Source: JBGPIT01 sp041485125
Lineage (GTDB): Bacteria; Desulfobacterota; Binatia; UTPRO1
DNA: 6,296 bases
Direction: 5' to 3'
Assembly: GCA_041485125.1 (NCBI GenBank)
Contig: JBGPIT010000298.1
Span: forward strand, 1 to 6,296
Position 1 is the stretch's first letter. Every line of letters starts with the position of its first letter. The notes beneath the pieces were generated by a model, which was not told where the DNA came from, searched no databases, and worked only from the letters and a program-made list of their open reading frames with translations. A program made the position numbers and the translations under genes. Below are positions 1-5,512 of the stretch, piece after piece.

Positions 1-471
1 CGCCTGCGGTACGCGTACATCATCAAGTGCGTCGACGTGGTGAAGAACGACGCCGGCGAGGTCGTCGAGCTGCACTGCACCTACGATCCCGACACGCGGA
101 GCGGCATGCCGGCGGCGAACCGCAAGGTGAAGGCGACGCTGCATTGGGTCTCGGTGCCGCACGCGCTCGACGCGGAGGTGCGGCTCTACGATCGCCTCTT
201 CACGGTCGAGGATCCCGAGAGCGGGAAGGACGGCGAAGACTTCACGAGCTTCCTGAACCCGGCGTCATTCGAGTGTCTGACCGACGCCAAGCTCGAGCCG
301 AGTCTCGCGTCGGCGCCTGCCGGCGGCCGTTACCAGTTCGAGCGTCAGGGCTACTTCTGCGTCGATCGCGACTCGAAGCCGGGTGCGCTCGTCTTCAATC
401 GGACGGTCTCACTGCGCGACACCTGGGCGAAGATCGAGCACGCGGAGTCCGGCAGAAGGCCGCCGCGCTGA
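1..471 (+). CDS. glnS: Glutaminyl-tRNA synthetase, C-terminal part (5' end outside window)
   Basis: This is the last 156 residues of a cytoplasmic class Ic aminoacyl-tRNA synthetase that charges tRNA-Gln with glutamine. The reading frame is open from base 1 to the TGA at 469-471, so the catalytic domain with HIGH and KMSKS lies outside the window. What is visible is the two-part beta-barrel anticodon-binding region. Family landmarks from memory are RLRYAYIIKC at the left edge, TYDPDTRSG, KATLHWVS, AEVRLYDRLFTVEDP, FLNPASFE, RYQFERQGYFCVD and VFNRTVSLRDTWAKIE close to the C-terminus. These match GlnRS rather than GluRS, which has an all-helical anticodon-binding domain in bacteria. The tail beyond the conserved end is only about ten residues (HAESGRRPPR). 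The next gene, gltX, is convergent, with 12 bases between stop codons. The family call is secure; nothing can be said about start or promoter. Confidence 0.95.
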   Translation, partial: RLRYAYIIKCVDVVKNDAGEVVELHCTYDPDTRSGMPAANRKVKATLHWVSVPHALDAEVRLYDRLFTVEDPESGKDGEDFTSFLNPASFECLTDAKLEPSLASAPAGGRYQFERQGYFCVDRDSKPGALVFNRTVSLRDTWAKIEHAESGRRPPR

Positions 472-483
472 GTACCCTCCAGC

Positions 484-1890
484 TCAGCTGATCGACGCGA
501 GCGCGGCGTCGAGGCGACCGAGCGTCCGCTCGCGGCCGAGGACGTCGAGCACCTCGAAGATGCCCGGGCTTGCCGACGTCCCCGTCACCGCCACGCGCAC
601 CGGCTGCGCGACCTTCCCGAGCGCCAGGCCGTGGCGAGCGATCACCTCGTTGAACGCCGCGGTGAGTGTCTCGACGTCCCACGGCTCGATGCGCGCGAGC
701 GCGTCGCGCAGATCCTGCAGGGCCGGCTTGATCGGCGGCTTCAGGAGCTTCGCCGCCGCGGCGGGATCGATCGGGATCTCGTCGACCAGGTAGAAGCGCG
801 CGAGATCGACGACCTCGATCAGCGTCTTGGCGCGCTCTTGCACGGTCGCCACGGCCTTCGCGAGCCAGCGCTCGTCGCCGGGGACCGGCAGGCCGCGCTC
901 CTCGATGAACGGCCGCACCGCGCGCGCGAGATCCTCGGGCGCGAGCTGCCGCAGGTAGTGCCCGTTCAGCCACAGCATCTTCTCGATGTCGAAGACGCCG
1001 GCCGACTTGCCGACGGCGTCGATCGCGAACTTCTCGACCAGCTCGGCGCGGCTGAAGATCTCCTGGTCGCCGTGCGACCAGCCGAGGCGCACGAGGTAGT
1101 TGACGACCGCGTCGGAGAGGAAGCCCATGTCGCGATACGCAGTGACCGCCATCGCGCCGTGCCGTTTGCTGAGTCGCGTCTTGTCGGGGCCGAGGATGAG
1201 CGGCACGTGACCGAAGGCCGGCAGCGGCGCGCCGAGCGCCTGGTACATCAGGATCTGCCGCGGCGTGTTGGCGAGGTGATCGTCGCCGCGCAGCACGTGC
1301 GTGATGCGCATCTCGACGTCGTCGACGACGACGCAGAAGTTGTACGTCGGCGTGCCGTCGGTGCGGAGCAGGATCAGATCGTCGAGCTCGTCGTTACGAA
1401 ACACCACGCGGCCTTTGACGAGATCGTCGATGACGGTCTCGCCTTCCTTCGGCCCGCGGAAGCGGACGACGTGGGGCGCGTCGCCCCGCGGGGGCAGATC
1501 GCGACAGGTGCCGTCGTAGGCGGGCTTGCGTCCGGCGGCGAGCGCGGCTTTGCGCTTGGCATCGAGGAGCTCCGCGGAGCAGTAGCAGCGATACGCCTTG
1601 CCCTCGCTGAGCATGCGCTCGAGCGCGGCGATATACTGCGGCGTGCGCTGGCTCTGAAAGAACGGGCCCTCGTCCCAGCCGATCTCGAGCCACTGCAGAC
1701 TCGTCAAGATCGCGTCGATCGAGGCGTCGGTCGAGCGCTCGCGGTCGGTGTCCTCGATGCGCAGGACGAAGGTGCCGCCGGTGTGCCGCGCGAAGAGAAA
1801 GTTGAACAGCGCCGTTCGTGCGCCCCCGATGTGCAGGTAGCCGGTCGGACTGGGAGCGAAGCGCGTACGCGGATGACCCGAATGCGTCAC
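484..1890 (-). CDS. gltX: Glutamyl-tRNA synthetase
   Basis: Class Ib synthetase that attaches glutamate to tRNA-Glu in the cytoplasm. From a GTG start at 1890 it is 468 residues, close to the usual 465-490. The N-terminus has RFAPSPTGYLHIGG, with the HIGH-type signature at about residues 20-23, and FVLRIEDTD follows. The KMSKS-type loop is RLSKR at 239-243 in GPDKTRLSKRHGA. A zinc-site insertion has C102, C104, Y125 and C129; the position of the last E. coli ligand (His) holds Asp131. VLRGDDHLANTPRQ and the helical C-terminal anticodon-binding region complete the protein. An in-frame TTG at 1926 would add 12 residues (MHTHAPREKCDD), but GTG at 1890 leaves the normal short lead before RFAPSP; neither has a good ribosome binding site. 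With GlnRS encoded next door, the enzyme is probably discriminating (charging tRNA-Glu only), which is inference. Stop TGA at 484-486 faces the glnS stop. Confidence 0.96.
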   Translation of the reverse strand: MTHSGHPRTRFAPSPTGYLHIGGARTALFNFLFARHTGGTFVLRIEDTDRERSTDASIDAILTSLQWLEIGWDEGPFFQSQRTPQYIAALERMLSEGKAYRCYCSAELLDAKRKAALAAGRKPAYDGTCRDLPPRGDAPHVVRFRGPKEGETVIDDLVKGRVVFRNDELDDLILLRTDGTPTYNFCVVVDDVEMRITHVLRGDDHLANTPRQILMYQALGAPLPAFGHVPLILGPDKTRLSKRHGAMAVTAYRDMGFLSDAVVNYLVRLGWSHGDQEIFSRAELVEKFAIDAVGKSAGVFDIEKMLWLNGHYLRQLAPEDLARAVRPFIEERGLPVPGDERWLAKAVATVQERAKTLIEVVDLARFYLVDEIPIDPAAAAKLLKPPIKPALQDLRDALARIEPWDVETLTAAFNEVIARHGLALGKVAQPVRVAVTGTSASPGIFEVLDVLGRERTLGRLDAALASIS

Positions 1891-1977
1891 ATCGTCACAT
1901 TTTTCGCGCGGCGCGTGGGTGTGCAAGACCGCCGCTTCGACCCCGGAAACCTCGCGCGGATCAGGATTCTCGCGGCT

Positions 1978-2007
1978 TTGACGCGAACGGCGCCGTGGGT
2001 CTATAGC
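1978..2007 (+). promoter_or_regulatory. Candidate sigma70-type promoter upstream of the response regulator
   Basis: TTGACG at 1978-1983 (five of six to the -35 consensus) is followed after 18 bases by TATAGC at 2002-2007 (four of six to the -10 consensus). A transcript would start near 2014 and run into the small ORF at 2068 and the response regulator at 2337, leaving a leader of about 320 bases before the regulator. It is the best-looking promoter in the 1891-2336 gap. No experimental support exists, but in GC-rich DNA this combination is uncommon. Confidence 0.5.
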
Positions 2008-2021
2008 CTGTATCCACCCAC
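1995..2021. promoter_or_regulatory. Operator-like dyad over the -10 box
   Basis: GTGGGT at 1995-2000 and its exact reverse complement ACCCAC at 2016-2021 are separated by 15 bases that contain the TATAGC -10 candidate and the predicted transcription start. With a two-base bulge the arms grow to CCGTGGGT and ACCCACACGG. The position is what one expects of a repressor site or a stem at the 5' end of the transcript. Six-base perfect arms can occur by chance, so this is only suggestive. Confidence 0.3.
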
Positions 2022-2067
2022 ACGGCTAGCGGCATAGCTCTTGCTGACTCCGAGACCGGAGCACCTG

Positions 2068-2319
2068 ATGATCGCGAGCACGGACGTCACTGCCTTCCTT
2101 TCCAGTCGCGCTTTCGACGCTGCGTTCGTCGCGCCGGCTCGTGCGCCTCGCACGTCCGCGCGAGTGAAGAAAGTTGACGTTGCGACCTGTTCCGTCTTGG
2201 ACCAGTTTGCTAAGAAGTCTGTGCTCGATCTCATCTCCGCGAACGCTGATCTTCACGCTCCCGCAACGATGCCCGCGTATGGGTCGGGGTGCGTCCAGTG
2301 CAGGTCGACAGCACGTTGA
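2068..2319 (+). CDS. Possible small hypothetical protein, 83 aa
   Basis: An ATG at 2068 is preceded by GGAG at 2058-2061 with six bases of spacing, lies about 55 bases downstream of the candidate promoter start, and stays open to a TGA at 2317-2319, 17 bases before the response regulator start. The product is Ala-rich with no signal peptide, no membrane segment and no motif I recognise; its most protein-like stretch is KKVDVATCSVLDQFAKKSVL. About 69 percent of third codon positions are G or C, below what the flanking genes appear to use, which argues against a long-standing gene. The alternative is that 1891-2336 is simply a long leader and spacer. The opposite-strand frame at 2001-2234 is less convincing still. 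Confidence 0.25.
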   Translation: MIASTDVTAFLSSRAFDAAFVAPARAPRTSARVKKVDVATCSVLDQFAKKSVLDLISANADLHAPATMPAYGSGCVQCRSTAR

Positions 2320-2336
2320 CGAAAGGCGATTTCCCG

Positions 2337-2744
2337 ATGGAACGCAAAAAGATCCTCGTAGTGGAAGACAACGAAGACAACCGGCGCATCCTCGTCTATC
2401 GCCTGCGCAAGATCGGCGACTTCGAGATCATCGAGGCGCAGAACGGTCTCGAGGCGATCGAGATGACGGAGAAGCACGTACCGGATCTCATCTTCATGGA
2501 CCTCAAGATGCCGGTGATGGACGGGTGGGAAGCGACCAAGCGCATCCGCGTCACCGAGGGCGGCCGCCGCGTCGCGATCATCGCGCTCACCGCGCAGGCG
2601 ATGGCCGGCGACGAGCAGAAGGCGCTCGCGATCGGCTGCGACGACTACCTCGCGAAGCCGGTCGTCGATCCCGAGATCGTCCGCGAGAAAGTCGAACGTC
2701 TCTTGAAGAAATACACCGCGCCGGCGCTCGCCGCGGTGCACTGA
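2337..2744 (+). CDS. Single-domain response regulator (CheY/DivK-like receiver)
   Basis: A 135-residue cytoplasmic protein that is one receiver domain and almost nothing else. It should accept a phosphoryl group from a histidine kinase or phosphotransfer protein and signal by protein contact. The acidic pair is E10-D11 in ILVVEDNEDNRR, the phospho-acceptor is D55 in LIFMDLKMPVMDGWEA, the switch Thr is T85 in IIALTAQAM, and the invariant Lys is K107 in DDYLAKPV. The wording resembles DivK-like and hybrid-kinase receivers more than chemotaxis CheY. No DNA-binding or enzymatic output domain follows; the last 15 or so residues are an amphipathic helix and short tail. ATG at 2337 was chosen because AAAGG at 2322-2326 sits ten bases upstream and the homology starts there; an in-frame GTG at 2289 would add 16 unlike residues. 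No kinase gene is in the window, so the partner is unknown. A strong terminator follows. Confidence 0.93.
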   Translation: MERKKILVVEDNEDNRRILVYRLRKIGDFEIIEAQNGLEAIEMTEKHVPDLIFMDLKMPVMDGWEATKRIRVTEGGRRVAIIALTAQAMAGDEQKALAIGCDDYLAKPVVDPEIVREKVERLLKKYTAPALAAVH

Positions 2745-2780
2745 GTCCCACCCCCACGACAGTGCCGTAACGAGGCGGAT

Positions 2781-2818
2781 CGTTTCCGGAGCGCGCGCCA
2801 GCAGGTGCGCCGGGAACG
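2781..2818 (+). other. Bulged hairpin in the response-regulator 3' UTR
   Basis: CGTTTCC (2781-2787) pairs with GGGAACG (2812-2818) with one G-U pair, G2788 can pair with C2811, and GCGCGCC (2793-2799) pairs with GGTGCGC (2804-2810) with one G-U pair, closing an AGCA loop. A four-base bulge (GAGC, 2789-2792) interrupts the stem. That is about 15 base pairs in 38 bases, 14 bases upstream of the terminator stem. It may stabilise the mRNA 3' end or be part of a small RNA processed from it. No known RNA family is recognised. Confidence 0.4.
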
Positions 2819-2832
2819 GCGGAAGAAGTGAG

Positions 2833-2864
2833 ACGCCCCGGAGCAATCCGGGGCGTTGCTTTTT
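2833..2864 (+). terminator. Intrinsic (Rho-independent) terminator of the response regulator
   Basis: ACGCCCCGGA (2833-2842) and TCCGGGGCGT (2847-2856) form a perfect ten-base-pair GC-rich stem closed by a GCAA tetraloop of the GNRA type. A T-rich tail follows, TGCTTTTT at 2857-2864. It lies about 90 bases after the response-regulator stop and separates that unit from the secreted-protein gene. The T tract is on the + strand only, so termination is expected for rightward transcripts. Confidence 0.93.
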
Positions 2865-2890
2865 GGGACACCGGATAGAGCGCGATCTCG

Positions 2891-2946
2891 TTCGAATCCC
2901 GCGCGGGCGGGATTGAAGTTGTCCGCCGAAAGCGCGCAGAATCCCG
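2891..2946 (+). repeat. Three-part inverted repeat cluster in the leader of the S74 protein gene
   Basis: AATCCCGC (2895-2902) and GCGGGATT (2907-2914) are exact inverted repeats around a GCGG loop; TTC (2891-2893) and GAA (2915-2917) extend the stem across one bulged base. A second direct copy, AATCCCG at 2940-2946, can pair instead with CGGGATT at 2908-2914. The two stems exclude each other, and the second ends next to the G-run (2949-2954) that would serve as ribosome binding site for the ATG at 2962. This could be an operator, a translational switch, or chance in GC-rich sequence. Confidence 0.4.
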
Positions 2947-2961
2947 GCGGGGGGCACCTCA

Positions 2962-4680
2962 ATGACCACTCGCGCGTTCGGGGCTCGGACTCTCGCTCTC
3001 GTTGCTCTCACGATCGGCTGTATCGCAGGAGCCGCGACGTCGGCCGCTGCGGCGGGTCGTTGCGGCGCCGATCCCGCCGACGCTCCGGCAATCAGCGCCG
3101 TCGACGCAGAAGCGGCAACGCTCTGCGACTGCTGCGGCAGCACGACCGCCGCCCGTCGCGCCGCGTGTGTGCGCGGCGTCGCGAAGCGCGCTGCGAAAAC
3201 GGGCGCACTCGCGAAGTCGTGCGTCGGGCGAGTCGTGCGCGATGCGCGAAGCGCATGCACGGCGTCATGTCGTCACTGCGACAGTGACGCCGACTGCGCG
3301 TCGGGCGAGATGTGCGAGTGCCGATCGGGCGCGTGTGACGCGACCGCCGGTATCTGCGTCGCGAAGCCGCAGGTGTGTCCAGACATCGCCACGCCGGTCT
3401 GCGGCTGCGACGGCACGACCTACGGCAACGACTGCGAACGCCGCGGCCACGGCGCATGCAAAGCGCACGACGGCGCGTGCGCGACCGCCGGCCGTTGCGT
3501 CGATCCATCGACCGGTGCATGCACCGACGTCGAGTGCTCAGCTGCGAGGCCGTGTGCGTCGAACGCGCGCTGCAATCCGAGCTGTCCGCCGCCACCAACC
3601 GGGGGGTGCTTCGACACCATAGAGAATCGATGCACGGGGCAGGCCTGCTCCGCGAGCCAGCAGTGCCGACTCGGTAATGAGGTCTGCACGCCCGGTTGCT
3701 CGCTGCCGTCGGGCGGGTGTTTCGACACGATCGAGAAGCGCTGCACCGGTAAGGCCTGCTCGGCCGATCACCCGTGCGGCATCGCCAACGAATTCTGCAG
3801 CGCTCAGTGTCCCGTCACCGAGTGCCAGACCGATGCCGATTGCAACGACGGCAATCCGTGCAGCGTCGATCACTGTGCGAGCGGCGTATGCGAGCACGCG
3901 TGCGTGTGTGTCACGCCGGCCGGCGGCAGCAGCTGTTGCCCGGGACCCGCCGCCCTTTGCGTCCGCCCGTGCGGCGACACGTTTCCCGCGTGCGACGGGA
4001 GCTGTTCAACGGGCGAGAAGTGCGGAAGCTCGAGCGGCGCGCCGGCGTGTCAGTGCATCGCCGACGGTTGCGGCGGCTGCGCGACCTGCGGCGACGGCAC
4101 GTACTTCGCCACTTGCGGCGATCCAGTCTGCCATGGCCACACGCCGCACGACGGCGTGCCGCCGTGCACGACCGAGCAGGTCGGCGACCCGTGTACGTGC
4201 ATCGGCGCGACCTGCGACCCCGGCAACGATTGCAACAACCTCCTCGAGTGCGCGACGTCCGATCCGACGCACGGGGGCATGTGTCCGATCTCGCGGCGTG
4301 CGTACAAGAAGAACGTCCAGTATCTGAGCCCCGCCGACCTCGACCGACTCCGTGCCGATCTCCTCAAGTTCCGCTTGGCCTCGTACCAATACGATCTGCC
4401 CGGCGCGGATCCGGCGACGCATCTCGGGTTCATCATCGACGACGTCGGCACGAGCCCGTCGATCGCGCCGAACGGCAACACCGTCGATCTCTACGGCTAC
4501 GCCAGCATGGCGGTCGCGGCCCTACAGGCGCAGCAGCGCGAGATCGACGAGCTCGAGCGCGAGGTCGTAGCGCTGCGCGCCGAGCGCGCGGCAAGTGGCG
4601 GTGGGCTCGATCGCACGCGCGGCGCCGCCGCGCCGAGTCGCCGCCGCAAGCACCGCGCCTGGTTCGCACCGGCGCGTTGA
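2962..4680 (+). CDS. Exported Cys-rich protein with Kazal-like domain and C-terminal peptidase S74 (self-cleaving chaperone) domain
   Basis: A 572-residue protein. Residues 1-32 form a signal peptide (R4, R9, hydrophobic 11-25, Ala-rich cleavage region); C20 could alternatively be an imperfect lipobox. I count 67 Cys, all at or before residue 441. Order: a helical Cys module (about 55-103); a DSDADCASGEMC segment (107-118); a Kazal-like domain (139-173, with PVCGCDGTTYGNDC); three 37-residue Cys repeats (177-283); a DCNDGNPCSVDHC module (293-305); and Cys-rich linkers to 441. Residues 444-542 match the S74 intramolecular chaperone: SRRAYKKNVQYL, FRLASYQYD, HLGFIIDDV, VDLYGYASMAVAAL, then a coiled coil. 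S444 and K449 keep the Ser/Lys spacing of the endosialidase self-cleavage site, so cleavage before S444 is predicted. The basic tail (550-572) is extra. ATG 2962 has a G-run at 2949-2954. The biological role is unknown. Confidence 0.88.
   Translation: MTTRAFGARTLALVALTIGCIAGAATSAAAAGRCGADPADAPAISAVDAEAATLCDCCGSTTAARRAACVRGVAKRAAKTGALAKSCVGRVVRDARSACTASCRHCDSDADCASGEMCECRSGACDATAGICVAKPQVCPDIATPVCGCDGTTYGNDCERRGHGACKAHDGACATAGRCVDPSTGACTDVECSAARPCASNARCNPSCPPPPTGGCFDTIENRCTGQACSASQQCRLGNEVCTPGCSLPSGGCFDTIEKRCTGKACSADHPCGIANEFCSAQCPVTECQTDADCNDGNPCSVDHCASGVCEHACVCVTPAGGSSCCPGPAALCVRPCGDTFPACDGSCSTGEKCGSSSGAPACQCIADGCGGCATCGDGTYFATCGDPVCHGHTPHDGVPPCTTEQVGDPCTCIGATCDPGNDCNNLLECATSDPTHGGMCPISRRAYKKNVQYLSPADLDRLRADLLKFRLASYQYDLPGADPATHLGFIIDDVGTSPSIAPNGNTVDLYGYASMAVAALQAQQREIDELEREVVALRAERAASGGGLDRTRGAAAPSRRRKHRAWFAPAR
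3490..3810 (+). repeat. Three tandem 37-residue Cys repeats inside the S74 protein gene
   Basis: Units start near residues 177, 214 and 251 (bases 3490, 3601, 3712). The equivalent cysteines C179/C216/C253, C187/C224/C261, C192/C229/C266 and C198/C235/C272 are spaced exactly 37 apart. Units two and three share GGCFDTIE-x-RCTG-x-ACS and are clearly similar at DNA level, so they arose by a recent duplication; unit one is diverged (GRCVDPSTGACTD). One residue is gained between the fourth and fifth Cys after unit one. Confidence 0.85.
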
Positions 4681-4711
4681 CGATCGCGGTCGCGGTCGGT
4701 ACTCACGGCAC

Positions 4712-5422
4712 GTGGGTGTTCTCGACGGCAAGACCGCGCTCGTGACCGGCGGGACCGGCGCGCTCGGGACCGTCGTCTGCCGCGAGCTGCTGCACGCGGG
4801 AGCGCGGATCGTCGTGACGTACATTCTCGACGCGGAGGTCGCGAGGTTCCGCGCCGCGGTTCCGGGCGGTGCGTACGAGCTCGTCAAGGTCGACCTGGCG
4901 CGCGCCGACGACGTCGAGACCGCGGTGAAGCGGATCGCGGCGTCGCACGCCCGGATCGACGTGCTGTTGAACCTCGCCGGCGGCTTCCGGGGCGGCGCGA
5001 AGCTCGTCGAGACGCCCGAGGCAGAGCTCGAGAGTCTCTTCGCGGTCAACGTGAAGACCGCGTTTCATTGCTGCAAAGCCGTCGTCCCGGTGATGCTGCG
5101 CCAGCAGGCGGGGCGGATCGTGAACGTCGCCGCGCGGCCCGCGCTCTTCGGCGGCGCCTACGTCAGCGCCTACGCGATCGCGAAGGCCGGTGTCGTGGCG
5201 CTGACCCGCGCCCTCGCCGACGAGCTCCGCGACGACGGCATCACCGTGAATGCGATCGCGCCGAGCACGATCGACACGCCGGCAAACCGCGCTGCCATGC
5301 CGGACGCCGACGCCTCGAAGTGGGTGAAGCCGGAGCAGATCGCCGCGACGCTCGTCTTCCTCGCCAGCGACGCCGCGGCGGCGACCAGCGGCGCCGTGAT
5401 TCCGATCTACGGCCGCGCGTGA
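4712..5422 (+). CDS. Short-chain dehydrogenase/reductase (SDR) family oxidoreductase
   Basis: A 236-residue cytoplasmic Rossmann-fold protein expected to bind NAD(P)(H); substrate unknown. Visible motifs are the nucleotide loop T12-GGTGALG-19 in KTALVTGGTGALG, VDL ending near residue 62, NLAG at 87-90 in place of NNAG, N113 in FAVNVKTAF, and the Y154-x3-K158 active-site pair in SAYAIAKAG. At the usual catalytic Ser position, 13 before Tyr, the sequence reads VNVAARPA, so Ala141 is present. The ending NAIAPSTIDTPANRAAMPDAD, then GAVIPIYGRA, is a recognisable subgroup pattern. GTG at 4712 puts the conserved LDGKTALVTGG right at the N-terminus; the frame is open back to 4595, but that would overlap the preceding gene. 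No clear ribosome binding site is seen. It starts 31 bases after the S74 gene stop, so co-transcription is possible. It could be an inactive or altered-mechanism enzyme. Confidence 0.9.
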   Translation: MGVLDGKTALVTGGTGALGTVVCRELLHAGARIVVTYILDAEVARFRAAVPGGAYELVKVDLARADDVETAVKRIAASHARIDVLLNLAGGFRGGAKLVETPEAELESLFAVNVKTAFHCCKAVVPVMLRQQAGRIVNVAARPALFGGAYVSAYAIAKAGVVALTRALADELRDDGITVNAIAPSTIDTPANRAAMPDADASKWVKPEQIAATLVFLASDAAAATSGAVIPIYGRA

Positions 5423-5473
5423 CCGTTCGCCCGTAGCGGCATCCAAGCGGGCGTGTCGACTAGAACCCCCGGC

Positions 5474-5501
5474 TTGACGGCGTCCCGCAGCAGGCAATGA
5501 T
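5474..5501 (+). promoter_or_regulatory. Weak candidate promoter just ahead of msrB
   Basis: TTGACG at 5474-5479 (five of six) is followed after 16 bases by AATGAT at 5496-5501 (four of six). Transcription would begin near 5508, only about five bases before the ATG at 5513, so the message would be nearly leaderless. This fits the lack of a ribosome binding site near that ATG, but the -10 match is poor, and msrB may instead be read from upstream with the SDR gene. Confidence 0.25.
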
Positions 5502-5512
5502 GAGTGACGACG

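Noticed and set aside
631..2037. Long + strand open frame of 468 codons opposite gltX
   Set aside because: The minus strand clearly encodes GluRS with all motifs; this frame is an Arg/Asp/Val-rich shadow typical of GC-rich DNA.
2887..2905. GTTCGAATCCC, which looks like the T arm of a tRNA and hence a tRNA remnant or integrase attachment site
   Set aside because: The five bases before the loop do not pair with those after it, and no acceptor, D or anticodon arm is found upstream. The bases are better explained by the inverted repeat.
2913..2942. TTGAAG-N18-CAGAAT as a promoter for the S74 protein gene
   Set aside because: Both boxes match only four of six, and the start would fall on the ribosome binding site.
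2253..3260. Minus strand open frame of 335 codons opposite the response regulator and the start of the S74 gene
   Set aside because: It runs through a strong intrinsic terminator and two convincing + strand genes; no recognisable motif.
3490..3810. CRISPR-like array suggested by regular spacing
   Set aside because: The repeats are in-frame protein repeats with diverged DNA and no constant direct repeat with unique spacers.
2962..4680. Phage tail spike or prophage gene because of the S74 domain
   Set aside because: There are no phage structural, integrase or lysis genes around it, the protein has a signal peptide, and the passenger is Cys-rich, which tail fibres are not.
5428..5453. CGCCCG and CGGGCG as a terminator after the SDR gene
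   Set aside because: Only six pairs around a 14-base loop and no T tract.
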